Of a DNA stretch of 64,000 nt, positions 11,477 through 22,300 are shown in pieces. The stretch is from Prostheceraeus crozeri (Eukaryota; Platyhelminthes; Polycladida; Euryleptidae), in NCBI GenBank assembly GCA_907163375.1, contig CAJQUW010001813.1, positions 1 to 64,000 of the forward strand. Direction: 5' to 3'. The notes beneath the pieces are model-generated. The model had not been told where the DNA came from, made no database searches, and saw nothing but the letters and a program-made list of their open reading frames with translations. How positions within the stretch are numbered: the first letter of the stretch is position 1; each line of letters starts with the position of its first letter. A program made the translations under genes and the position numbers.

Positions 11477-13060
11477 TCTCCGATTGACTTGAAACTCACC
11501 ATACAGATAGAGAATTTCACGCTGATTCCAAATCTGAAATCCGTTTTCCCATCCGATGCTTCGTTTTGAAGCTACAGCCCAAAACGTCCCAAATTCTAAC
11601 TCTGTCGTTTTTCGCCAATGTCCCAAAATCTTAAATGGCGTCTCACATCTAAACGAAGACAGATAGGAACAAGCCGATTCTTTCAGTGAATTTTTCTCAC
11701 TCTTAGCTTTCAAACGAGCTATGGCACGACAAAATCCGTCCACTAGAAGCCAAGATCGAAGCGAGCTGTCCAGAGGGGGGGGGGAGGGGGAGGGGGGGGA
11801 GGTCAGCGAAAATTTTTTCTCTCCGATTGACTTGAAACTCACCATACCGATGCAGAATTTCACGCTGAATCCGAATCCGGCCTCCGTTTTCTCATCCGAT
11901 GGTTCGTTTGGGCGCTACACACCAAAACGTCCAAAATTCTAACTCTGTCGTTTTTTCGAAAAATGTTGAAAATTTTTTCTCGCCGATTGACTTGAAACTC
12001 ACCATACAGATAGAGAATTTCACGCTGATTCCAAATCTGAAATCCGTTTTCCAATCCGATGCTTCGTTTTGAAGCTACAGCCCAAAACGTCCCAAATTCT
12101 AACTCTGTCGTTTTTCGCCAATGTCCCAAAATCTTAAATGGCGTCTCACATCTAAACGAAGACAGATAGGAACAAGCCGATTCTTTCAGTGAATTTGTCT
12201 CACTCTTAGCTTTCAAACGAGCTATGGCACGACAAAATCCGTCTACTAGAAGCCAAGATCGAAGCGAGCTGTCCAGAGGGGGAGGGGGAGGGGGAGGGGG
12301 GGGAGGTCAGCGAAAATTTTTTCTCTCCGATTGACTTGAAACTCACCATACCGATGCAGAATTTCACGCTGAATCCGAATCCGGCCTCCGTTTTCTCATC
12401 CGATGCTTCGTTTGGGCGCTACACACCAAAACGTCCCAAATTCTAACTCTGTCGTTTTTTCGAAAAATGTTGAAAATTTTTTCTCGCCGATTGCCTTGAA
12501 ACTCACCCTACCGATGCAGAATTTCACGCTGAATCCGAATCCGGCCTCCGTTTTCTCATCCGACCACTCCTTCCACTCGAAACAGCCCATTTTACAACCC
12601 AACATTCAGCACGAAAAACATCACACACTATAGCCTCAAGACTAATCCTGGCGGTCGCCCAAATCCACCACGACACTCAGACCCGAAGCACCACGGCGGC
12701 CGACCACAACACTCTGCCGTTCCAGAGGGGGGAGGGGAGGGGGAGGGGAGGGGGAGGGGGGAGGGGGAGAGGGAGGGGAGGGGGAGGGGAAGGGGGGAGG
12801 GGGAGGGGGGAGGGGGGAGGGGGGACGTCAGCGAAAATTTTTTCTCTCCGATTGACTTGAAACTCACCATACCGATGCAGAATTTCACGCTGAATCCGAA
12901 TCTGGCCTCCGTTTTCTCATCCGATGGTTCGTTTTGGCGCTACACACCAAAACGTCCCAAATTTTAACTCTGTTAAAATTTTGAAGAAAAATTTTTTCTC
13001 GCTGATTGAGCTGGAAATCACACCACAGATGCAGAATTTTACGCTGAATCCGAATCTGGC
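11477..13060. repeat. Tandem repeat, period about 503 bp, with diverged further copies
   Basis: The landmarks CCGATTGACTTGAAACTCAC (11480 and 11983) and AAATGGCGTCTCACATC (11632 and 12135) recur at an offset of 503 bp with high identity; shorter partial units continue to about 13060. Each unit ends in a G-rich tract and GTCAGCGAAAATTTTTTCTC. Long minus-strand open frames (for example 11345-11863 and 11860-12216) are repeats of one another and arise from the tandem structure. Confidence 0.85.
12725..12824 (+). repeat. 100-bp G-rich purine tract
   Basis: An almost unbroken run of G blocks of three or more separated by single A residues. Similar shorter tracts sit at about 11776-11801, 12277-12302, 13219-13228 and 13303-13318, each in the same place in its repeat unit (after CCAGA and before GTCAGCGA). 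The tract is capable of forming G-quadruplexes or triplex DNA. Confidence 0.9.
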
Positions 13061-13076
13061 AGCCATTTCACCATCC

Positions 13077-13180
13077 ACGACAACCTAGACGGTCGCCCAC
13101 ATCAACCTAGACGGTCGCCCACGTCAACCTAGACGGTCGCCCACGTCAACCTGGACGGTCGCCCACGTCAACCAGGCGGT
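13077..13180. repeat. 22-bp minisatellite
   Basis: About four to five copies of a unit of the form GTCAACCTAGACGGTCGCCCAC with few substitutions. Confidence 0.85.
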
Positions 13181-13328
13181 CGGACCAACTCACCCGAGTC
13201 TCACACTCTGTCGTTGCAGAGGGGGGGGAGTCAGCGAACATTTTGTGAACGTGGACCAACCTGGCCGGCACACCACGACAGACTACAACCTCTGTCGTTC
13301 CAGAGGGGGGAGGGGGGAGACGTCAGCG

Positions 13329-13442
13329 ATGGCGGCCATCTTGCGCTATCTGGTGTTTGTCACTTCCTTACTACTCACGCCCATTACCTTATTTTTTATC
13401 AGGAATGCGTGTTTGAGGAATATGTCTTTTTTAAACATTTAG
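13329..13442 (+). CDS. Possible short membrane ORF after a YY1/CRE-like start region
   Basis: ATGGCGGCCATCTTG opens a frame of 37 codons with one strong hydrophobic segment (YLVFVTSLLLTPITLFFI) followed by RN. It lies directly after the last G-rich tract and a GACGTCA (CRE-like) site, and GATGGCGGCCATCTTG matches the YY1 site that overlaps the start codon of many animal genes. The frame ends near an AG-GTAAAC donor-like site, so it might be a first coding exon, but I find no convincing second exon. This could equally be chance. Low confidence. Confidence 0.25.
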   Translation: MAAILRYLVFVTSLLLTPITLFFIRNACLRNMSFLNI

Positions 13443-14300
13443 GTAAACTTAATAGGTTTTGCTACTTTATAATATGCCGTGATACATTGTAGCCACTGTA
13501 AGATATCTGCAACTCTACAATTTGAAACTATTTTTTAGGGGATCTATTACGGATTCATCCTCTAACATACGTGTATAATAATAAAACAAACGATGAACAT
13601 AGTACATGTATGATGAACACAAACTTGTTGCAGGCGCTGCTGATTGTGTAGCGAGGAGAGGAATCCGTCGGCCTTCAAAGCTTTCTCCAGTGAAGTCGCA
13701 GTTCACCGTCCCAGCAAATCACTTAATTTAGTACGTCCTTGGCCGAGCTTATAGCGATATTGTTGCGCATATTTAGCACAAGGAAAATTAAGAGATTCGT
13801 TTATAACGGAACATTGCTGCAGGTATTCACACTCCAATAGCAGCGGCTTAGCTAATTCCTCTTCATTGATGCATTTAGATACGGGCTCTGTTTGAGGATG
13901 GGTTGCATGATTATTTTTTTATTTTCATGTGAGGGTTCTGTTCGAGAAAACACGGTACCCAAAGGGCATTATGAACGCCCATTCATTTAGTGACAACTAT
14001 AGCTTACTCCATATAAAATAATGAATGCAGAAGGAGGGCCTATGCCACAAGTTTGTTATCCATTGAAATGTCATTAAAGTGATGTTGCATCATAATGTCT
14101 TTTAGCATAAATATAAAGAATAATGTCTATCATGATGATCGTCATAATATTCGATGGAAATGAAGACAATGCAATCTTAGTGATGCAATGGTTGTCGATG
14201 CCTACATTTTTGGCAGATATCTTGAATATGTGGAATTATCTGAAATTATATTCATTACAGCGTTCAAAGGGATATCACAACTTTTCTGATCGGCGTTGTG

Positions 14301-14355
14301 TTCTTGTGGTAGAGTGTTCGCTCTGCGTCTGGGAGACCTTGGTACAAACCTAATA
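14301..14355 (+). mobile_element. tRNA-derived SINE head
   Basis: TGGTAGAGTGTTCGC (A-box-like) is followed about 30 bp later by GGTACAAACC (B-box-like, one change from GGTTCAAACC), then an A-rich stretch. The spacing is that of a tRNA promoter. No acceptor stem closes around it, so it is a SINE relic, not a tRNA gene. Confidence 0.55.
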
Positions 14356-15500
14356 CTTTTAAAATAGGTACAGTCCGCATTATTGCTAAACACTCAGCAC
14401 AAAAAGAGTGAGAATGTGATAAATAGTAACTCGGCCATATGGCAGAAAGGCGTCGTGCCTAATGTGCCTCCTAGTATAAACAAGGTTTATTTATTTTTTT
14501 TTTCTCCATCGTGCTATTCTAAGTAGAAAACCTAGAAGCTCCCACATTTGACAAAATGTAGATGACTTCAATATTACCACATCCAAAAAACATGCGTGTA
14601 TGCTGATATCTAAACTCGCACCATGATGGAAGTAAGATTAATAATGTCATTGAAATCTCAGTGTTTTCTATCATAAATTTTGATCGAATTACAGCAAGTT
14701 TATTCTGATAAATAAACACGGGGTCATGACATTTAAAATAACATACTTTGAAGCAAACTGTGGAAGTGACTTTTCCAATAGCCGCTTCAGTTTTCTACAT
14801 AAACCAGAAAGAGAAACTCGCCTCCATCTCCGAACAAAAAAACCACCACCACCTCTACAATCATTGTTAATGTAATGCACTCATGCACAAATAGATATTC
14901 AGTTCTTGACTGAAGTGCAAATTTATGTCAACAATTGAATGCAGCTTCAGTAATCATAACATCATATAACAGCACAGAAGAATGCCCTCAGACTAGAAAA
15001 TTGAAAATCCGACAAAAGTTCCTTTGCAGCTGTTGACGCAGCGCTTCGCAGTGCTCTCATTATTGAACAGTACGTACACTAATGTAAGTCCTAAGCAAAT
15101 CATTCTCTTATTTTTTGATTGCATGCAGGTTAAGAGTTTCTGCAAAGCCAACGTGATATAAAAAAGATAATGAACATGAGAGTTTTTCTTTAACTTGAGA
15201 TTCAAATAGCGATTTGATTTGATGCTCTGATTTCAGAAAAGAAGAACCATTTGAATCAACGATATCTAGGCCTAGGCCCTGAGTAAGACCAAATGCTTAC
15301 ATCCACTTTCTAAATAGCTATGAACACATGGGTGATAAATTAACATGTCTTCACGTAAGATGTAAAATACCAGGTTGGAGGTAAAAAGGTAAAAAGGAAT
15401 GCGAGTTAAGGCAAAAGTCATCTTCAAGTAATATCGACAGCTTATTGTCCTAGAATTGACATAAATACTGACGGAATTCTACCAGCATTCATTTATACCT

Positions 15501-15612
15501 TCGGCATGGCCTAGTGACGAAGGAATGTCCGAGCTCGTCTCCTCCGCGGACTTCGGTTCGATTCAACGGTCAGGCTAGTGCGGTCGGGGAATTAAGAGTG
15601 CGGTTATCTTTT
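15501..15612 (+). mobile_element. tRNA-derived SINE head
   Basis: TGGCCTAGTGAC at 15507 is a good A box and GGTTCGATTCA at 15555 a near-perfect B box, with about 48 bp between their starts. The sequence is locally GC-rich against an AT-rich background. No clear tail or target duplication was found. Confidence 0.65.
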
Positions 15613-16823
15613 ATTAACTCAATAATTGTCATTCTTTTTAGATATCCACTTGTGATCATTTGGCATATGGATAATATTTAAACCGAATGGCATTGATAAA
15701 TGCATGATGAAACTGCAATTTCAGATTTGTTATTGATTTCTACATGTCAAAGGAGAAAATGTCAATATGCTCACAGATAAAATCCTCATCAAAATGACTT
15801 GAAATGACTTTAGAAATATTAAAAAACATTTAAAATTATGCAAATCATTAAAACTTCAGATGTATAGCTCAAAGAAAAGTAGAAGTGTATTCTGCTTTGA
15901 TTGAGAGCTGCTTATCTCTCAGCTTGCGCTCGCACGATATATCACGCTAGAGAGGAGATTCCTTAAGCCTGTCTAACATCGAACTAAGTTCTAGCTCTCA
16001 GAGATTTTCTACCATTTTGTATCACACCTTCTCTCAGCGTGCATGAGAGTTCATTCAACCCGCCCAATGCCAAAACATTGATCTCAGACGCTCTCAGGTC
16101 AGTAGCAGACGGGACTAGGAATTACATGACCTTGATTGACGTACATACATTACTCCCAACGTGCAAGTGTGATAGTACCGTTGCACTTCGCACTAAACGT
16201 CTCTAACTTTTAGAATTCTTTAATTAATTTTGCATTTGTGTATAGAGCACATTAATATTCTATAGTTATCTTTTATGATGTTTGACTTTTACCGGACAAT
16301 GACAATTTTGAAGACCTGGGTGAAATAACATAAATATGAATACCCACTCAGTACTTAATCAGATAACATTTGCTGCATGGATACGTTTTTTTGAGAAATT
16401 TTAAAGTGCAGACTATCTCAATACAATCAAGTTACGTAAGCTTATACTGTCAATCGTCAAGGACAAAACTTTCATTTAACCCTATTCACACTCAGGGACG
16501 AAGGGGCAATTCAGAACGCATATATTTGCTAGGGTCATTTTAAAACGAACGTCGTCCGACGCACAAATGTACGCACGCCTTTGTGACTTGTTGTTTAAGG
16601 GCGTTTTCAAACATTTCAGTAAAAATTTATTTTCAGGCCCTGGGTAGATCCAATTTATTCCTAAACATTTCTGTCTTTTCAACTTTGGGTTCTCAGATTT
16701 CCGTGAAAATTTGCATATATACTTATTTTTTTTACGCTGAACACGAAAATCGTAGCGCTGACCACACCAAATAAAAACTTTTCATAGAATCTAGCACTTT
16801 TAAACTTCCATTTTCTTCTACAT

Positions 16824-17251
16824 CTCGGTCAGAGGACAATGACCTCGGTCAGATAGATGTCGAACAGGAAACTCTTCGGCTTCTGCATTTGGGTTGCTGA
16901 TGAGACTGGGAACTTAGGATGAATGCTTGCATGCGTAAAGCGAAGTGACCAAAATGTAATGTATTGCATGTAATATCCTTTGACCGTGACCCGCCTTGTC
17001 CTCTGACCGAGATTTTTAAGGTCTCGGTCAGAGGACAAATTGATGTCGAACAGGAAGCTCTTCGGCTTCAGCATTTGGGTTCATGAGACTGGGAACTTCG
17101 GGTGAATACTTGAATGCGTAAGACGAAGTGATCTAAATGTAATTGCATACATTATAATGTCCTTTGACCGAGACCCTTGTATTCTGACCGAGATCTTCAA
17201 TTTTAACGTTGTCCTCTGACCGAGATTTTTTAGGGTCTCGATCAGAGGACA
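16824..17251. repeat. Duplicated ~170-bp repeat bounded by hairpins of one 16-bp motif
   Basis: Two copies of a ~170-bp unit (about 16833-17005 and 17022-17195, landmarks GATGTCGAACAGGAA, CTCTTCGGCTTC, GAGACTGGGAACTT) are bounded by CTCGGTCAGAGGACA and its reverse complement. At 16996-17038 the two orientations form a perfect 17-bp stem around a 9-base loop; at 17210-17251 they form a 16-bp stem with one mismatch. A lone further motif lies at 17604. Probably a MITE-like element. Confidence 0.75.
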
Positions 17252-19391
17252 TTCTCGTGGTTTTTGGAGATTTTGAGAGGGTTAATTAACATAAATGAAA
17301 AATTTCTTTTGCATAGATGTTAAGAGCATGGATCCCTCCCATGCCGCGAAATTTCATCGATTCCTGACAAAATTTTTCTGGTTTCAGTATCCAAATGAAA
17401 TTTTTGGGAATATTCAAATACTCTGGTCGAAAGAACGGATAAAAATATTATTAAATCAATATTGCTCACTTGTAACGTCACCAAGCTGAATTTTCTTTAC
17501 GGATTTATAAACTAGCACACTAGAGGATTCGTTTGTTGCAAAACGTTTGATGGAAAAATCAATATCCTTCGAGAAAGGTACCTCCGGCAGGGGACACAAA
17601 ACGTCTCGGTCAGAGGACATTTTTTTCATTGGGCAATGGAAAGAAACCCAGTGAAAATTCAATGATTAATATTAATTACAATATTTGAAATTAGACTGTC
17701 TTAAAGAGCTGATCTTCTCCTTTCAGATGATATAAATATTAGTGGGTGTATTTGAATGTAGCTGATCGTAAATCCGTGTTGAAGTGAGAATACTGTAACC
17801 TTGGACATGCTTTTTTGGTCTCTTTTCAGCAAAAAACGGCAACTTATAAAGAAGGTCTTGGCTTTGTGACTTTTTAAAAACCATGCCATAATAGATGAGA
17901 TCCTGACGGTTCGATTAAAAAAAACTATTGAAATCGGTTCAGAAATATGGATTTTACAAATCAAAGACACATTTCCGTCAAATGTTGTGGATTAAATTGG
18001 ATTTACTCCCCCTATGGAAAGTCACATTTATGTACGACCCATTTTGAAAAAAAATTCGAAGGTTCGAATTTTGAATTTTGCCATGCCTTGCAAACAATAA
18101 ATATGACAAACTTTTCGCGAAACGCCTCGATTTTCAATATGAGTGCAGTATTTTATCAATATGAGTTAATTACCTATTATTCCATAGACATCAAATAGGA
18201 AATTCAAGTGTTCTGTGATTACTACTTATTAAATTCTTTAGTTGTGGCACATTTGAGCAGCTATGTTTGTGCCTTTCCCTATCGTTTAGTAAGTACATCG
18301 ATTATCTGCAAGTCCTCTTTCGTCTTAAGAATCGTAATTGAAGCCATTTTGAACTGTAGAATGCTATTTTACAGATCCATTAGAGCGGCAACTTTGCACA
18401 AACTAATCTCTTTTTGCACTCATTTATAACTTCTTCATGCAATCAACCAGTTTCTCATCGTTAATACGAGTGGAAATCATTAAAGTGATTATTGCCAAAA
18501 TTGAATAAAATTTCAAAATTTCAAAAACAAATTTGATTATTCTAAAATTTTGCTTTTTAATAGTAGATATCGCACTGTGAATTCCATATGATTCAAGCAA
18601 CACTTCAGAAGCTAATCAGGGGCCGAGTCGCGCCACCCCGTGGGTATGTGGTTCACTCCACAGAATGGATAGAGTTAATAATTGACGGATAGAATGCAAG
18701 AAGCTTATTATTTATGAAGTTTATTTCACATTGCATACATCCGTTAATATGTCCGTTAATATTATAAATAAGTTTGATGTCACAATTCGATGACTGATTT
18801 CAAAATAAGACATTTTGAAAATCCCCTTCGTCGGTTAATATAATATATTAAATTAATATGTATTACTTCTGACAGCAATAAAAACAGTAGATATAACCCA
18901 AAAGTGAATTTCAGCCGTTATTTTTCAGTTTTTACTGTACCAGATTGCATTGTAGGTTGCTGCCTAAGTTTCTCTGAATCGAATGAATATGGATACTAAT
19001 TTATTTTTTCTAGATTTGATTTGGACAAGTCTCGCTTGCTATATGCAGTATTTGAAAAGTTAAACTTTGGAAGGACCCTGATATTTTCTAGATTCATTAT
19101 TTATTACTGATTGCGGCACCGACAATATTTCATCAACGGCTTAATATCTTGATTGCATTGTCTACCATAGCGGAACTATCAACAACGTTTCATAATTGCA
19201 CATAAGCTTCTTATTTCATTTGATAGTTAGAGAGATGTATTACATCACAACAATCAACCTCCATTGAATTCTAATTAAAGATTCAGATTGACATAATGCT
19301 CTGTTGTTGATTGATGCGCAGTCTTGGATTTCGTCATGCACAAGTATACAGCAAATCCTTCTACATGCATGTTAAGCTTACATGGTGATAT
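17252..19391. other. Upstream region of receptor copy A, no gene seen
   Basis: AT-rich, without repeats I can name or protein-like frames. The promoter and any 5-prime untranslated exon of the receptor gene could be here but are not identifiable by eye. Confidence 0.5.
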
Positions 19392-22300
19392 ATGACATTT
19401 TGCAGTGAGATAATGCATCACCAGAAAACATTTGTGTTTATGAATTATGTTTGCTGGTGTCTCTACGCCGAGGCGAATTACTACACTTATGATGAAGCAG
19501 CCAAAGTGAAACGCTTGATCAGTGCACGTAATGTTGACCCCGAAGTCATTCCGGTTCCACCATATGCCGGTACATCACCATTTTACGTTGGAGCAATCTT
19601 TCTCATGCAAGCTTTGGTTGATATCAATTCTGATCAAGAATCGATGCGTCTCACTGCTTCCGTTATTCTGTCGTGGCAGGATTACAACTTGCAGTGGACA
19701 GCCAAAGATGCAAACGTAAGCGGGTGGATAACGATTGGCGCCAACAAAGCTTGGTATCCAACTCTACTTCTTTCAAATTCAATAGGACAGCAGAAGTATG
19801 TCCGTCCAGATCCTCGTGTTGACTCTATGTTAGTCAATAAAGATGTAAGTTGTTGAAATTCTAATTGTTCTTCTATATAATAAAATGTCTAAAATTTTTA
19901 TAAAATACAAACTTCCGTCACAAATCTTTTGATGACAGCTGTTTAATATTTTGATGGTAGCAACACACATTTACAGTTGCGAATATAATTCATTTCACTT
20001 TGAATATCAGCTATGATTAAGAAAAATAACGGACAAAAATGTTTTAGAGATTGAGAACAATTGTGAACCCTGTATACATAAGATACAAAATTCCCATTTC
20101 TGAAAAAATGTGGACTCGAATTATCTATCATATCTAGCTTTCTTCCATCATACTGGTTAATTCATTTTGGCAGCTGTTCAGAACAGCAACACAACGACAA
20201 GGTTCCTCAGAGAAAAAAACTCACCAAAAACTGCTTAAGTTGTTAAAACTGCAGCCTTATACTTAGATGGTGGAATATTCGACAGGATAATTCCATTATT
20301 CATCATGCGAAAAAGACAAATAGCTAATACATGCTAGCACTGAGGTCGACAGTCGATCTTTCTTGCGAAGTCGACGAGTAATCAGAAGACGCTTCGAAAA
20401 CTCGCTGTTTAGAAGGTCTGAGATAAGATATTGGGATGCTGGTGTGCTTGAATTAGTGTCTGAAAGCTTTGTTTGCTCCTGTAACGGTCGTGGAGGGTGT
20501 GCTTCGCTGGTCTTGGTGATCTTCACGCCGGAGTGGGTTTGATTCCCGGCCTGCAAATCAGGGATGCGGAGTCCTATCAATTTGATAGGAATCCGACTCC
20601 GGGTAGCAAGTATATATAGCCTGGTTTTTGAAAAAACTAACCTACATGTACATCATAGATCATTATAGGCTTACCTGAACCTATCTTCAGTGATCATGGC
20701 TGCATCAATTATCAGTCATTTTCGATGAAAGTTTATCAAATGTCGCTTTGAGTTGGATGCATGCGACTCGCCTCGTCCCATCTTCTTGATCTGTGCTTCA
20801 TACGGTTTTTCTCCAGTCTCTACCAGGCAGGAAAATCTCCATCTTTCTTCAAAAAATATTAGTGTACTTTCGATTTTAATATACACTTTGGAGGACCCAT
20901 CACATACGATGAACGTGAGGGTAAGAGGTAATGTTCTCAAACAAATTAGTATTTCACTTTTGTCTCTGATGTGAGCTTTGGTGCGTAGGTATGATCGAGG
21001 TTAGGAAGGCTTGTCTTCTCTACTAAATCATCGAATGAAAAACAATCCTTTTTTTACTACCACGGTTCATTCCCTCAACTATTACAAGCTTTGCATGCAG
21101 CAATATCTCTGTACTTTTGTTTGACGGAGAAAGTTGACATCAAAACAGTGACAGCTATGTACGAGAATAAATAATTTGTTTGTATTATATTTCGGGTCTA
21201 GTTATAGGCCGGAGTCCGGAGTCCTGGACTCCGACTCCAGCAAAAATGATAGGACTCCGGGACTCCGACTCCGCATCCCTGCTGCAAATCATTTTTCATG
21301 GTGGTGCCAGGAGTAAGGCGCATTGAAATATCATTTCGGCCTCGTGAAGGCCAGAGGCATCGCATTGTTAAACAAAGCTCTTCATGCGTAAATTTGAGAA
21401 ATTATTTTGTAAAATCTTAGCAGGCTGCATTTGCTGCAGTTGCCTCACTAGACATCAAATTCATTTTCACATTTGCTTGACCGTAGGTGGGATATAATTT
21501 TTCTCATGTAAATGCAACTTAAATGTTTGAATATGGCTTCTTTCTAGACTTTTAATTCCTTTGCTTCAAAATGTCCCGCACATTTAAAATCAAGCATGCA
21601 TTTCATTGATAGCATTAAAAATACCAATCAAAAAGAACAACTTTATCCTTGCAGCTTCGATGTAATAAGCATGTACACTTCCATTCCAATTCCTGATGCC
21701 ATTCAAGCCCTGGTTTACAAAATGGAAGACTGCAACATCAGCAACATGAAAGGATTGACAATCGACCAAATTGAACAGTTATTGCATGTAATCTTAAGAA
21801 ACACATATTTCCAATTTGATAATAACATCTTCTTGCAAGTTAAAGGTTTACCCATGGGTTCGTCTCTTTCTGGTGTGCTTGCAATTATATTCATGGACAG
21901 CATCGAAACAGTAGCCCTCCGACAAATGAGAGTGATGTATAATGTCCCACTTTTTATGAGATATGTACATGACTGCTTCGCAATAATTGAAAACAAAGAA
22001 CAAGCCTTGAAACTTCTCCAATATCTCAATGCACAACATTCCAGCATCAATTTCGAAATTGAATTACCAGACGACAACAAAACATTAAGCCTACTTGATT
22101 TCCGAGTAACACTGAACACGCCAAATGAACCACAATTTGAATTTTACCGCAAATCTGCTAGAAAAGATCTGTTTGTGAATTATCACTCACATGTACCGTA
22201 CACTAACGAAATTAACTTCATTAGAAACGAAAAAACAAGAATCGCAGAACGATGTTCCAATAATCTAACTCAAAACAGACACATAGACAATTTCAATGAT

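Larger units (their letters stand above)
13443..16823. other. Long stretch without a gene
   Basis: AT-rich, no open frame that looks like protein on either strand. Apart from two tRNA-derived SINE heads (listed separately) I see nothing. Confidence 0.55.

Noticed and set aside
12628-12888. Open frame of PPSPSPLPLP repeats
   Set aside because: Antisense translation of the G-rich tract.
15501-15612. tRNA gene
   Set aside because: A and B boxes are present but there is no acceptor stem or folded cloverleaf; a SINE head explains it.
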